The notes below the pieces were generated by a model. It did no database searches, was not told the DNA's origin, and was given only the letters and a program-made list of their open reading frames with translations. From NCBI GenBank assembly GCA_023437225.1, contig JAEZGS010000017.1:124001-188000 (forward strand): a stretch of DNA of 64,000 bases. Direction: 5' to 3'. The position numbers were made by a program, and so were the translations under genes. This document shows, one piece after another, positions 25,732 through 34,677 of the stretch (positions within the stretch are counted from its first letter, which is position 1; each line of letters opens with the position of its first letter). The DNA is from Bacteroidota bacterium. Its GTDB lineage: Bacteria; Bacteroidota; Bacteroidia; Chitinophagales; Chitinophagaceae.

Positions 25732-27888
25732 ATGACTAAAGCCCTCCAATATATGTTTCATAGAAAAAACCTGCCAGTAGTGTTGTTGCTGGTATTTGCC
25801 GGCCTCATTATCACTTTCCGTTCCATGGGGATTGGGAATCCAAATCCACCTACGAAATATGAGAAGATACTTCACAATGTTGGGGAAATGCTCACACAGA
25901 TACATTTCAGTCCGAAAAAAATTGACGATAGTTTCTCCCGGGAAATTTTTAAAAAATTTCTCCACTCAGAGAAAGTTGACCCTTTGAAGAACATTTTGCT
26001 TGCATCAGATGTTGAAAAGTTGCGTAAATATGAAACAACATTAGACGATGAGATAAAGGGAGGACAAGTTGCTTTTGTGCCCGCAGTTTCTGAGATCTTC
26101 AAGAAGCGGTTGTTGGAAACTGAACTATTGTATAAGGAGTTGCTTGCAGCACCGTTCGATTTCACCAAAGATGAAGTGGCCAATATAAATCCGGATAAGA
26201 TCGATTTTCCAAAAGACGAAGCGGAACGCCGCGATGTGTGGAGAAAGCGGTTGAAATATCTTGTACTCGAGCGCTACGTGGATAACATCGAGTCGCAAGA
26301 AAAATCCAAAGGAAAGGATGGCTATGTTGAGAAGTCAAAAGCAGATTTGGAAAAAGAGGCCCGCGAGCGTGTGCTGAAGATCATGAATCGCAGCTATGAG
26401 CGTCTTAAGAATGCGCGCAACGATGACGAAAGATTCAATGCGTTTGTAAAAACGATCACTGAATCGATGGACCCACACACAACTTTTTTCCCCCCGGTTG
26501 AAAAGCGTTCGTTTGATGAATTAATGAGCGGAAGATTTTATGGAATTGGAGCTTCGCTAAAAGAAGAAGACGGAAATATAAAAATTGCCTCATTAGTTAC
26601 AGGAAGCCCGGCCTGGAAATCGGGACAGATCAATGTGGGCGATGTGATCCTAAGGGTTGGACAGGGTTCTGGAGAACCTACCGATGTTGCAGGCTATTTT
26701 GTTGACGATGCCGTGAAAATCATTCGTGGTCAGAAAGGGACGGAGGTAAGACTCACGGTTAAGAAAGCAGATGGCTCAGTAAAGACAGTATCATTAGTCC
26801 GTGATGCCATCGTGCTTGACGAGAGCTTTGCACGAAGCACGGTGATCAACACAGACAAAGGCAAGGTTGGCTTTATATACCTCCCGGATTTTTATGCGGA
26901 CTTTGAAGATCCAAATGGTCCGCGTAGTTCCGATGATGTGCGCAAAGAAATTATCAAGCTAAAAGAACAGAAGGTTGACGGTATCATAATGGACCTGCGA
27001 AATAATGGCGGGGGTTCTTTATACGATGTTGTACAAATGGTTGGATTCTTTATTGAGGATGGTCCGATTGTGCAGGTCAAGGATCGCGATGGACGGCCAA
27101 CTATCTATCGTGACCGCGACAAACAGGTATTGTATACCGGCCCGCTTGCTGTAATGGTCAATGAATTCAGTGCTTCAGCATCTGAGATATTTGCTGCCGC
27201 AATCCAGGATTATAACAGGGGCGTGATCATAGGAAGCTCAACGACTTTTGGCAAGGGCACGGTTCAACGTAATATCGGACTCGACAAAGCTCTTGGCATT
27301 CTGGATCCTAACAGTGAACTTGGAACCGTAAAACTTACTCTTCAGAAATTTTATAGAATCAACGGCGGTTCTACCCAGCTCAAAGGTGTAAGTTCCGACA
27401 TCACTATTCCCGATGTGTTTGAGTATTCGCCGCTACGAGAGAGACACAATCCGGATGCGTTGCCCTGGGATGTTGTTCAGAAAGCTGACTACAATAATTG
27501 GAAGTATTCGCTTGATCTGGGACAAATCAAAAAGACCAGCCAGGCACGCATAAACAGCAATGAGAATTTTCTTCAGATTCGTAAGAGCGCAGAATGGCTG
27601 GCAAGCCAGAACGATAAGGTATACAATCTTCAACTCGAGAAATATCTTGATGATCAGAAAAAGATTCGCGAAGCCGTTAAGCGGATCGAGCAATCATCAA
27701 AGCTTCAGAAAGAACTCGATGTGCAAGCACTGAATGAAGATTTGAAACGCATTTCATCAGATACTGCAAAGACAGAGCGTTTCAACCAGTGGGTAAAAAA
27801 TCTTCGAACCGATATATATATCAATGAAGCTGTAAACGTGGTAAACGATATGATCGTTCAGGATCACCTTGTTTACGGTAACAAGTAA
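25732..27888 (+). CDS. prc: Carboxy-terminal processing (tail-specific) protease, S41 family
   Basis: A 718-residue periplasmic serine protease that cleaves proteins from their C-termini. After an uncleaved-type N-terminal hydrophobic segment (about 14-31), an N-terminal domain runs to about residue 240. A PDZ domain follows (about 255-345, with FYGIGASLKEED and GDVILRVG), then the S41 catalytic core: nucleophile serine in NEFSASASEIFAAA and base lysine in STTFGKGTVQ. The long helical C-terminal domain (about 565-718) is of the DUF3340 type found in Prc/Tsp proteins. Substrates probably include lipoproteins and cell-wall enzymes, as in E. coli. Neighbours on both sides look unrelated. Confidence 0.93.
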   Translation: MTKALQYMFHRKNLPVVLLLVFAGLIITFRSMGIGNPNPPTKYEKILHNVGEMLTQIHFSPKKIDDSFSREIFKKFLHSEKVDPLKNILLASDVEKLRKYETTLDDEIKGGQVAFVPAVSEIFKKRLLETELLYKELLAAPFDFTKDEVANINPDKIDFPKDEAERRDVWRKRLKYLVLERYVDNIESQEKSKGKDGYVEKSKADLEKEARERVLKIMNRSYERLKNARNDDERFNAFVKTITESMDPHTTFFPPVEKRSFDELMSGRFYGIGASLKEEDGNIKIASLVTGSPAWKSGQINVGDVILRVGQGSGEPTDVAGYFVDDAVKIIRGQKGTEVRLTVKKADGSVKTVSLVRDAIVLDESFARSTVINTDKGKVGFIYLPDFYADFEDPNGPRSSDDVRKEIIKLKEQKVDGIIMDLRNNGGGSLYDVVQMVGFFIEDGPIVQVKDRDGRPTIYRDRDKQVLYTGPLAVMVNEFSASASEIFAAAIQDYNRGVIIGSSTTFGKGTVQRNIGLDKALGILDPNSELGTVKLTLQKFYRINGGSTQLKGVSSDITIPDVFEYSPLRERHNPDALPWDVVQKADYNNWKYSLDLGQIKKTSQARINSNENFLQIRKSAEWLASQNDKVYNLQLEKYLDDQKKIREAVKRIEQSSKLQKELDVQALNEDLKRISSDTAKTERFNQWVKNLRTDIYINEAVNVVNDMIVQDHLVYGNK

Positions 27889-27909
27889 ATAGGTGCTTTC
27901 ATGTAAGCT

Positions 27910-27947
27910 AAGCGGAAGATGCAAAACGTCTTCCGCTTTTTATTTTT
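27910..27947 (+). terminator. Terminator after the tail-specific protease gene
   Basis: AAGCGGAAGA / TCTTCCGCTT with a 9-base loop, followed by T-rich sequence (TTTATTTTT). Confidence 0.9.
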
Positions 27948-27986
27948 GCTGGTGCTCTTATCATATTACTGCTGTCAGTTTTACCC

Positions 27987-27994
27987 TATTTTTG
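27987..27994 (+). promoter_or_regulatory. Probable -7 box of the kdsC operon
   Basis: TATTTTTG matches TANNTTTG and lies 20 bases before the ATG at 28015, downstream of a terminator. The -33 element is not clear. Confidence 0.4.
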
Positions 27995-28014
27995 CACCGA
28001 ATCAATAGAAGGTT

Positions 28015-28536
28015 ATGAACCTGTTGGAACGTTTTAGAAAAACCCGGGTGTTTGCATTTGATGTTGATGGAGTTCTCACCGACGGGCGTGTTTACCTTCA
28101 CACAGATGGGGAACAAGTAAGGGCGATGAACATCAAGGACGGATTTGCATTACAACTGGCGGTGAGGAAGGGTTACAGGATTGTTGTAATAAGCGGTAGT
28201 TATTCGGAACCTGTGATAAAGCGTTTGAACAAGCTTGGCATTGTGGATGTATTCATGCAAGTTGAAAATAAAGTCGACGTCTTAAACGAATATCTGAAGA
28301 CAATAGGTGAAGAAGCTTCGGCCGTTCTATTTATGGGTGATGATATTCCCGACTTTGCAGTAATGAAATCAGTAGGCTTTGCTGCCGCTCCGAATGATGC
28401 GGTGGATGAGGTTAAGGAGATTGCTCATTATATCTCGCGTTTTCCGGGTGGCGCCGGTTGTGTGCGGGATGTGCTGGAAACGGTACTCAAATTAAATGGT
28501 GACTGGGAAAAGTATACCGAAGTGAAAAGTATGTAA
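28015..28536 (+). CDS. kdsC: KdsC-like HAD phosphatase (Kdo-8-phosphate phosphatase)
   Basis: A 173-residue HAD phosphatase of the small capless type. The nucleophile motif is FAFDVDGVLTDGRV, the second motif is the VVISGS serine, and the acidic motif is LFMGDDIPDFAVM. This matches KdsC, which makes Kdo for the lipid A inner core by dephosphorylating Kdo-8-phosphate. Related enzymes act on other sugar acid phosphates, so the substrate is likely rather than proven. It opens a run of four plus-strand genes with gaps of 6 to 55 bases (prenyltransferase, Maf, DUF2851). Confidence 0.87.
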   Translation: MNLLERFRKTRVFAFDVDGVLTDGRVYLHTDGEQVRAMNIKDGFALQLAVRKGYRIVVISGSYSEPVIKRLNKLGIVDVFMQVENKVDVLNEYLKTIGEEASAVLFMGDDIPDFAVMKSVGFAAAPNDAVDEVKEIAHYISRFPGGAGCVRDVLETVLKLNGDWEKYTEVKSM

Positions 28537-28552
28537 TCATGAAACATTGGGC

Positions 28553-29500
28553 ATGAGTATAAAACTGGTCGCTGCGTTTTTCAGGTTGATTCGATCTATG
28601 AATCTCTTATTCATTGCGCTTACCCAGGTATTGTTTCATTTTTTTGTTGTTGTACCAATTTTTACAGACAATCATCTATCACCGGGCATCGACGGTGTTA
28701 ACCTTATTTTGCTCATAGTATCCTCGGTGTTTATTGCCGCAGCAGGGTATATAATCAACGATTATTTCGATCTGAATATTGACCGTATCAATAAACCACA
28801 AAAGCTCGTAGTGGATAAGGTCATCAAACGTCGCTGGGCGATTATCTGGCATTGGATTTTTTCGGTAACAGGCCTTGCAATAGGCATATATCTGAGTTTC
28901 AAACTGAACATTTTCTGGATCGCCATAGCACATTTTTTATGCATTACCGCATTGTGGTTTTATTCTACAACTTTTAAGAAAAAGCTTCTCACCGGGAACA
29001 TCCTGATATCACTTTTAACTGCGTGGGTAGTGCTGGTGATCGGCTTCGCGAACCATTACATAATCATGGCGGACAATGAGCTTTATGAGGCTGTTGATCG
29101 TTCAAAGCTTTTGCGGTTCACGTTCTTATACGCGGGTTTCGCATTTATTATTTCACTTGTCCGGGAGGTTGTAAAAGATATTGAAGACATGGAAGGCGAT
29201 GCACGATATGGTTGCAGAACCATGCCGATCTTATGGGGGATTATGGTCTCAAAAGTGTTTGCTGTAACATGGCTGGTTGTGTTGATCGCAACAGTGCTGA
29301 TCGTCTTTGTTTACATGCTGCAACTAACCTGGTGGATCCCGTCGTTTTATTGCCTCATACTAATTGTGCTACCGCTATTAATGATAATAAAGAAACTTGC
29401 TCAGGCAACGCAGAGCAAGGATTACCATACTGTAAGTAATATGTTGAAGCTGGTGATGTTCACCGGTATATTGTCAATGATATTTTTAATCGTCCATTAG
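28553..29500 (+). CDS. UbiA-family prenyltransferase (geranylgeranylglycerol-phosphate geranylgeranyltransferase-like)
   Basis: A 315-residue integral membrane prenyltransferase with eight or nine hydrophobic segments. The two aspartate-rich motifs that bind Mg-diphosphate are NDYFDLNIDRINKP and DIEDMEGDARYGCRTMP, as in the DGGGP-synthase group of the UbiA family. Bacteroidota carry such archaeal-type homologues, and the natural product there is not settled. The ATG at 28553 is used; an in-frame TTG sits two codons earlier. The gene lies between kdsC and maf in a tight cluster. A role in lipid or quinone prenylation is inferred from the family only. Confidence 0.85.
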   Translation: MSIKLVAAFFRLIRSMNLLFIALTQVLFHFFVVVPIFTDNHLSPGIDGVNLILLIVSSVFIAAAGYIINDYFDLNIDRINKPQKLVVDKVIKRRWAIIWHWIFSVTGLAIGIYLSFKLNIFWIAIAHFLCITALWFYSTTFKKKLLTGNILISLLTAWVVLVIGFANHYIIMADNELYEAVDRSKLLRFTFLYAGFAFIISLVREVVKDIEDMEGDARYGCRTMPILWGIMVSKVFAVTWLVVLIATVLIVFVYMLQLTWWIPSFYCLILIVLPLLMIIKKLAQATQSKDYHTVSNMLKLVMFTGILSMIFLIVH

Positions 29501-29506
29501 AATTTT

Positions 29507-30082
29507 ATGAGAAAGATCGTACTAGCATCCAAATCACTACGCCGTAAGCAATTGCTTGAATCGGCCGACATAGACTTCGATATTATTGTTCGCGAGACCG
29601 GTGAAACATTTCCCGAGGACCTACCGTTGCAGGAAATTCCTGTACACATTGCACGCAACAAGGCGCTGGCAGTCCAATCCTCCAATGTATTCAATCGCTT
29701 CGAAAACAACATACCGATATTAGCTGCAGATACTGTTGTGGTGCTGGATGACGAGATCATCGGAAAGCCTGAAAACCGTGAAGAAGCGATTGCTACATTG
29801 AAAAGACTTTCGGGCCGGGTGCATAAAGTTATCACCGGCGTTGTATTGCTTACAAGTGGCAGTGAAATTTCATTTGCAGAGGTTACAGAGGTGAGCTTTC
29901 ATCCATTAAGTGAAGAACAGATCGTTTACTATGTGGATACATACAAGCCGTTTGATAAAGCAGGGGCATATGCAATCCAGGAATGGATCGGGATTACAGG
30001 AATTGAATGGATCAAGGGTGACTTCTACAATGTTATGGGATTACCCATTTCCAAAGTGGTGAAAATACTGGCAGGTTTCTGA
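29507..30082 (+). CDS. maf: Maf-family nucleotide pyrophosphatase
   Basis: A 191-residue protein of the Maf family, which hydrolyses non-canonical or canonical nucleoside triphosphates (dTTP, UTP, modified bases) to monophosphates, and is thought to protect the nucleotide pool. The N-terminal substrate loop is LASKSLRRKQLLES, the central acidic motif is ADTVVVLDDEIIGKP, and a C-terminal AGAYAIQEWIGI segment is present. It is 6 bases behind the prenyltransferase gene. The sequence fits the YhdE-like subtype, but which nucleotide is hydrolysed cannot be read with certainty. Confidence 0.92.
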   Translation: MRKIVLASKSLRRKQLLESADIDFDIIVRETGETFPEDLPLQEIPVHIARNKALAVQSSNVFNRFENNIPILAADTVVVLDDEIIGKPENREEAIATLKRLSGRVHKVITGVVLLTSGSEISFAEVTEVSFHPLSEEQIVYYVDTYKPFDKAGAYAIQEWIGITGIEWIKGDFYNVMGLPISKVVKILAGF

Positions 30083-30137
30083 TAAAACATCATGGTGTTG
30101 TATTGAACGTGGCGGAGATTTGTTGCCCGATCAATCA

Positions 30138-31415
30138 ATGAAAGAACAGTTATTTCAATTTATCTGGCAGCAGCAGCTATTTAATATGCAGGATCTCCGG
30201 CTTACCAGCGGCGAACTTGTTGAGATATTGTTTCCAGGTGAATTAAATACGAACCAGGGACCTGACTTCATTGGTGCAAGGATCAGGTTTAATAACACAT
30301 TATGGTGCGGGCAGGTGGAATTACACATAAAAGCGTCCGACTGGTTTCGGCATTTTCACAATGATGATCACAATTATGACAACGTTATCCTTCATGTTGT
30401 ATGGGAAAATGATCAGCTAATTTTTGAAGATCTGCGCACGCTGGTGTTGCAAGACAGAATTTCTACTATTCTGCTCGAAAGGTTTTCTGCATTGAAAGAA
30501 AACCGTTCATTCATTCCCTGCCAGCCGTTGCTCATTACAAATAATGTCCCGCGAGAATTAGACAACATCGATGTTCTGCTAAAAGAACGGTTCAACAGGA
30601 AAGCCGAAACAATCTTTCCGGAGCTATCTACTTTTCGTAATCATTGGGAGGCCATACTATGGCATAAGGTTGCGCGCGCATTCGGGGGCAGTATCAATGG
30701 TGATGCATTTGAACAAATGGCCCAGTCAATACCCTTTAATGTACTGCAAAGACTGAAAGTGCAGATTCATCAACTGGAGTCAGTTATGTTGGGTCAATGC
30801 GGCCTTCTCGACGAGCCATCAACAGACGATTATGTGGTGCTCTTAAGTAAGGAATACCAATTTTTAAAACGGAAGTTTAGTTTGTCGCCGATCCGAAACC
30901 CCGTTCATTTCCTGAGAATGCGACCATCGAATTTTCCAACTGTGAGGTTGGCTCAACTGGCGATGTTCATGCATGTAAACCCGCCTTTATTTGACTACTT
31001 CCTGCATCTCGAAGACATCCGTGACTGTGTGCCAATGTTTGACATCACGGCAAACGATTTCTGGCATTACCATTATTCGCTTCGCGATAAAAGTAATTAC
31101 AAGCCGAAAAAATTAGGCCTGGAAATGTTATGGGCGATTGTTATCAACGCAATAATTCCAGTGATGTACGCGTATGGAAGTTTTCATAAAGATGAAATCC
31201 TCAAGAAAAAGGCATTAGGCTGGTTAAAGCAAATTCCGGCAGAATCCAACTCAATTCTCCATTCATTCAAAAAGCTTGGATTCCGGGCAGACCATGCCGA
31301 TGAAACCCAGTCGCTGCTTGAGTTAAAGAAGGCATATTGTGATGTGAAGCGTTGCCTTGAATGTGAGATAGGGAACCAGTTGCTGGCAAGGCAACCGGCT
31401 CCATCTGGAAATTAA
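30138..31415 (+). CDS. DUF2851 family protein
   Basis: A 425-residue protein of the DUF2851 family, largely restricted to Bacteroidota, with no known function. The N-terminus has the family segment LFPGELNTNQGPDFIGARIRF and then VELHIKASDW with nearby acidic and histidine residues (HFHNDDHNYDNVILHV). A conserved C-terminal segment has CLECEIGNQLL, in which two close cysteines may bind metal. There is no signal peptide or membrane segment. The ATG at 30138 is preferred over two in-frame TTG codons upstream. It ends the kdsC-ubiA-maf cluster, and its stop touches the stop of the convergent OsmC gene. Confidence 0.85.
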   Translation: MKEQLFQFIWQQQLFNMQDLRLTSGELVEILFPGELNTNQGPDFIGARIRFNNTLWCGQVELHIKASDWFRHFHNDDHNYDNVILHVVWENDQLIFEDLRTLVLQDRISTILLERFSALKENRSFIPCQPLLITNNVPRELDNIDVLLKERFNRKAETIFPELSTFRNHWEAILWHKVARAFGGSINGDAFEQMAQSIPFNVLQRLKVQIHQLESVMLGQCGLLDEPSTDDYVVLLSKEYQFLKRKFSLSPIRNPVHFLRMRPSNFPTVRLAQLAMFMHVNPPLFDYFLHLEDIRDCVPMFDITANDFWHYHYSLRDKSNYKPKKLGLEMLWAIVINAIIPVMYAYGSFHKDEILKKKALGWLKQIPAESNSILHSFKKLGFRADHADETQSLLELKKAYCDVKRCLECEIGNQLLARQPAPSGN

Positions 31416-31841
31416 TTATTCAGCTTCGACTGTTGCGTTCCATAGAAAAGTCGTCTTCACTTCTATATCGGGATGAATGCTGTAAAATACGGGACAGGTA
31501 TGCGCTGCATTTTCCAAAATTGTTTGTTGCTTTTGAGAAAGTCGAAGCTCTGTGGGCACCTGAAACGTTAAATTTATTCCTGATATTCTGCGCGGATCAG
31601 TTGTCATAATTTTCTCAACATCGATAGAAATACCCGTGATGTCAACCTGCATATCTCGTGCTTTGATCCCCATGATCGTCAGCATACAGCTTCCAAGGGC
31701 AGTGGCAACAAGATCGCTTGGTGAAAAACGTTCACCTTTTCCCTGGTTGTCAATGGGCGCGTCAGTTTCTATAATAGATCCGGATTTTTCGTGTGTGCAA
31801 ACCGTTCTGAGATTTCCTTCGTAAACAACTCTTGAAGTCAT
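31416..31841 (-). CDS. OsmC-family protein (second paralogue)
   Basis: A 141-residue OsmC/Ohr-superfamily protein. The two redox cysteines are in ATALGSCMLTIMGIKARD and HTCPVFYSIHPD. The arrangement (SPSDLVATALGSC) is closer to YhfA/OsmC-like proteins than to the copy at 6239. It would reduce organic hydroperoxides in the cytoplasm. It stands alone on the minus strand between DUF2851 and a divergent gene. The absence of other redox genes nearby gives no further clue to its role. Confidence 0.88.
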   Translation of the reverse strand: MTSRVVYEGNLRTVCTHEKSGSIIETDAPIDNQGKGERFSPSDLVATALGSCMLTIMGIKARDMQVDITGISIDVEKIMTTDPRRISGINLTFQVPTELRLSQKQQTILENAAHTCPVFYSIHPDIEVKTTFLWNATVEAE

Positions 31842-31888
31842 GTGTATGAATTTGCCTTAAATTTACGTTACCTAATAAATTAATCAGT

Positions 31889-32668
31889 TTGAAAAACATT
31901 CTTTTGGCGATATTAATACTGACGAGTGCGTCGGTACTGGCTCAAACTAATACCAGGGCTAAAAGCAGGGAAGATAAACGGGAGCAACGCAAAGAAAGAA
32001 TCAACGCACTGCTGAGGCAGGAGGAAGAAGGCGAAATCATCTTTCATAAGCAAAGTGTGTTTGGGATCAAACTTGCCACCGATGGATATGGGATCTCCTA
32101 TGAACTTGGAAGATCAAATTCCAACAGGCTATCAAACCTTTACCAGATCGAGTTGAGCGAGAAGAAACATAACAAAGAAAGCAAGCGCGATGCATCGTTC
32201 AATCAATACCAGGTTAACTCAGTAATAGTTGGCAAGCTTAATAATTTTTATCAGTTGAAGCTTGGGATGGCGCAGCAGCGGATAATAGGTGGTAAAGCAA
32301 ATAAAAATGGCGTTGCAGTGTCGGCGATATACGGTGGTGGCTTGTCTTTGGGGCTTCTCAAGCCTTATTATGTGGATGAGAAAGGTGGAACAAGGGTGAC
32401 ATACGATAAGATCATTGACAGCGCATACATTCCATTAGGTGCTTCAGGATTCATGGTAGGATGGGACGAAGTTAAGTTCCGGCCAGGTCTTACAGCAAAG
32501 GCCGCCATGCGATTTGATTATGGAAGACTGAATGAAACAGTATCTGCCATCGAAGCAGGTCTGCAAGCGGAGTATTATTTGCAAAAGATTCCTCAAATGC
32601 TTTACAATAAGGAAAAACAATTCTTCTTCAGCGCCTACATAAGCCTTCTGTTGGGTCGCCGTAAATAA
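31889..32668 (+). CDS. Secreted beta-barrel-like protein of unknown function (TTG start)
   Basis: A 259-residue protein I do not recognise. It begins at a TTG codon, chosen because the product then starts with a perfect signal peptide, MKNILLAILILTSASVLAQ; no ATG codon gives this. The mature N-terminus is strongly basic (TRAKSREDKREQRKERIN), and the rest is rich in alternating polar/aromatic strands ending in YISLLLGRRK, which suggests an outer-membrane-associated barrel or beta-sandwich. Gly-rich VSAIYGGGLSLGLLKPYYV is a notable segment. It lies 17 bases before lipA on the same strand. The function is unknown; a role in envelope biology is a guess from export alone. Confidence 0.7.
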   Translation: MKNILLAILILTSASVLAQTNTRAKSREDKREQRKERINALLRQEEEGEIIFHKQSVFGIKLATDGYGISYELGRSNSNRLSNLYQIELSEKKHNKESKRDASFNQYQVNSVIVGKLNNFYQLKLGMAQQRIIGGKANKNGVAVSAIYGGGLSLGLLKPYYVDEKGGTRVTYDKIIDSAYIPLGASGFMVGWDEVKFRPGLTAKAAMRFDYGRLNETVSAIEAGLQAEYYLQKIPQMLYNKEKQFFFSAYISLLLGRRK

Positions 32669-32685
32669 ATCGGTAATTTCGCAAC

Positions 32686-33618
32686 ATGCAAGAACTAACA
32701 GTGAATACTCCTGTGCCGGAGAATGGCAGAGTGAAAAAGCCTTCGTGGTTAAGAGTAAAACTTCCTATCGGTGAAAGCTACCGGCATGTACGTTCGCTTG
32801 TAGACGATCACAAACTTCATACTATCTGTGAAAGTGGTAATTGTCCTAATATGGGCGAGTGCTGGGGTGAAGGGACGGCAACCTTTATGATCCTTGGAAA
32901 TGTTTGTACGCGCAGCTGTGGATTTTGTGCTGTGGCTACCGGCAAGCCGACTGAGCTTGATTGGAACGAACCTCAGCGTGTGGCTGAAGCGATCCATCTG
33001 ATGAAAGTTAAGCATGCTGTTATAACTTCCGTGGATCGTGACGAATTGAAAGACGGCGGAAGCACTATCTGGCACAATACAATCCGCGCAGTGAAGGCTT
33101 TGAATCCTGATGTGACGCTTGAAACATTGATTCCTGATTTTAAAGGAAAGGCAGAAGATATTCAGCGGGTTATTGACGCAGCACCGGAAGTGGTTTCTCA
33201 TAACGTAGAAACGGTCGAAAGACTCACCCGGCAAGTGAGGATACAGGCTAAATATCGCAGAAGCCTTGACGTGTTGAAAATATTGAAAGAAGGTCGCATG
33301 AGAACGAAAAGCGGGATCATGCTTGGACTTGGAGAGAAGAAGGAAGAAGTATTACAGACGATGCAGGACTTGTTCAACAGCGGCGTTGATGTGATCACTA
33401 TTGGGCAGTATCTTCAACCAAGCCCCAAACATCTACCTGTTGACAGATTTGTGCATCCTGACGAGTTCAATGAGTATAAAGAAGCCGGCTACTCAATGGG
33501 ATTTGATTATGTTGAAAGCGGTCCATTGGTGCGCTCTTCATATCATAGTGAAAAACACATCATTCCTGGTTATGGAATAGGTGAGTGGAGAAGGGCGAAA
33601 ATCGAGAGTGGGTTCTAA
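32686..33618 (+). CDS. lipA: Lipoyl synthase
   Basis: A 310-residue radical-SAM enzyme that inserts two sulfur atoms into protein-bound octanoyl groups to make lipoate, needed by pyruvate and 2-oxoglutarate dehydrogenases. The radical cluster motif is CTRSCGFCAV and the auxiliary cluster cysteines are in CESGNCPNMGEC, near residues 46-57. The segment TVERLTRQVR and the C-terminal SSYHSE, which supplies the serine ligand, are also typical. The start ATG is preceded by 17 bases of intergenic sequence. The phosphodiester glycosidase gene starts 32 bases after its stop. Confidence 0.95.
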   Translation: MQELTVNTPVPENGRVKKPSWLRVKLPIGESYRHVRSLVDDHKLHTICESGNCPNMGECWGEGTATFMILGNVCTRSCGFCAVATGKPTELDWNEPQRVAEAIHLMKVKHAVITSVDRDELKDGGSTIWHNTIRAVKALNPDVTLETLIPDFKGKAEDIQRVIDAAPEVVSHNVETVERLTRQVRIQAKYRRSLDVLKILKEGRMRTKSGIMLGLGEKKEEVLQTMQDLFNSGVDVITIGQYLQPSPKHLPVDRFVHPDEFNEYKEAGYSMGFDYVESGPLVRSSYHSEKHIIPGYGIGEWRRAKIESGF

Positions 33619-33650
33619 CTCGTCACAGTTACAGAATTCAGATCACTTTT

Positions 33651-34592
33651 ATGCGATTTATATTTCCTGTCATGCTCCTGCTTTCAGGCAATTGCCTGTT
33701 TGCTCAGTTGTCCTGGGAAGACGTTAGTGCATCATTTGGTGCATTGCCAAAATCCGTACACATATATCGCACAGACAATTCATTGAATGGGCGTCCATTT
33801 ATTGCTTACTATGCAGAAATAAAAATAAAGGATAAACGCATCCTTTTTTCTACCGATACAACGAGAGGTCGCCGAATTACTCCATATCAGTTTTATATTG
33901 ATAATCGCGAACCGGTGATTGTTGTGAATGGAAGTTTCTTTTCATTCGAAACCAATCAAAATTTAAATGTTGTTGTAAATCGCGGCAACATGCTTTCTTA
34001 TAATATTCCAGCACTGAAGAGCCGAATTACGGATGAATATTATTACCCTACACGAAGCGCAATAGGGATCACAAGAAGACGAAAAGCTGACGTAGCATGG
34101 ATATTTACCGATACCGCGAATCAGCGGCCGATTGCATTCCAGGAGCGGCCCATTCTTTCTAAAGGAAAAATAGCTGATCCTTCTATTTACGATCTGCGAA
34201 CCATCGACAGATGGAAATACTGGAAAGTGCGAACTGCAATTGGCGGCGGACCTGTTCTGGTGCAGGACGGTAAGGTGAAGATCACCAACAAAGAAGAACA
34301 AATGTTTCTGGGTGGCGAATCCGATTTGCATCCACGTACCGCAATGGGTTACACCGATGATGGAAAGCTTGTGATACTGGTAATAGAGGGACGGAATCCT
34401 GGCAAGGCTGAAGGCGCAACGCTGGAGGAACTTGCAGCTATTTTTGTTTCACTGAAATGTAAGGAGGCATTGAATCTTGATGGAGGAGGGAGCAGTATGA
34501 TGCTGGTGAATGGTAAGGAGACTATACAACCTTCTGACAAAAACGGGCAGCGGGCTGTTCCCGCAGTATTCATGGTATCAACAAGAAAATGA
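33651..34592 (+). CDS. Phosphodiester glycosidase family protein (NAGPA-like), secreted
   Basis: A 313-residue secreted protein with the phosphodiester glycosidase (DUF2233) fold. Human uncovering enzyme (NAGPA) of this family removes N-acetylglucosamine from phosphodiester linkages, and bacterial relatives may act on teichoic acid or exopolysaccharide. The start at 33651 gives the signal peptide MRFIFPVMLLLSGNCLFAQ. Conserved segments include VVNGSFFSFE, ATRSAIGIT-like, the GGGPVLVQDG stretch, and NLDGGGSSMMLVNG near the C-terminus. It is 32 bases downstream of lipA; an upstream extension that overlaps lipA is rejected. Confidence 0.82.
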   Translation: MRFIFPVMLLLSGNCLFAQLSWEDVSASFGALPKSVHIYRTDNSLNGRPFIAYYAEIKIKDKRILFSTDTTRGRRITPYQFYIDNREPVIVVNGSFFSFETNQNLNVVVNRGNMLSYNIPALKSRITDEYYYPTRSAIGITRRRKADVAWIFTDTANQRPIAFQERPILSKGKIADPSIYDLRTIDRWKYWKVRTAIGGGPVLVQDGKVKITNKEEQMFLGGESDLHPRTAMGYTDDGKLVILVIEGRNPGKAEGATLEELAAIFVSLKCKEALNLDGGGSSMMLVNGKETIQPSDKNGQRAVPAVFMVSTRK

Positions 34593-34631
34593 TTGACATG
34601 CATATGAGTTTCAATGCATCGTCTTTAAAAT

Positions 34632-34657
34632 AAAAAAGGCCGGAGTTATCCGGCCTT
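34632..34657 (-). terminator. Terminator of the minus-strand sugar kinase gene
   Basis: AAGGCCGGA / TCCGGCCTT around a 4-base loop. On the minus strand it ends in a run of six T, so it serves the sugar kinase gene that ends at 34678; the plus-strand side has no T-run. Confidence 0.85.
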
Positions 34658-34677
34658 CGCTATTAAATTATTATCGT

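Noticed and set aside
25930..25965. AT-rich near-palindrome (GAAATTTTTAAAAAATTTC) inside the tail-specific protease gene
   Set aside because: It encodes a normal REIFKKFL stretch in frame, and there is no T-run or gene end that would make it a terminator.
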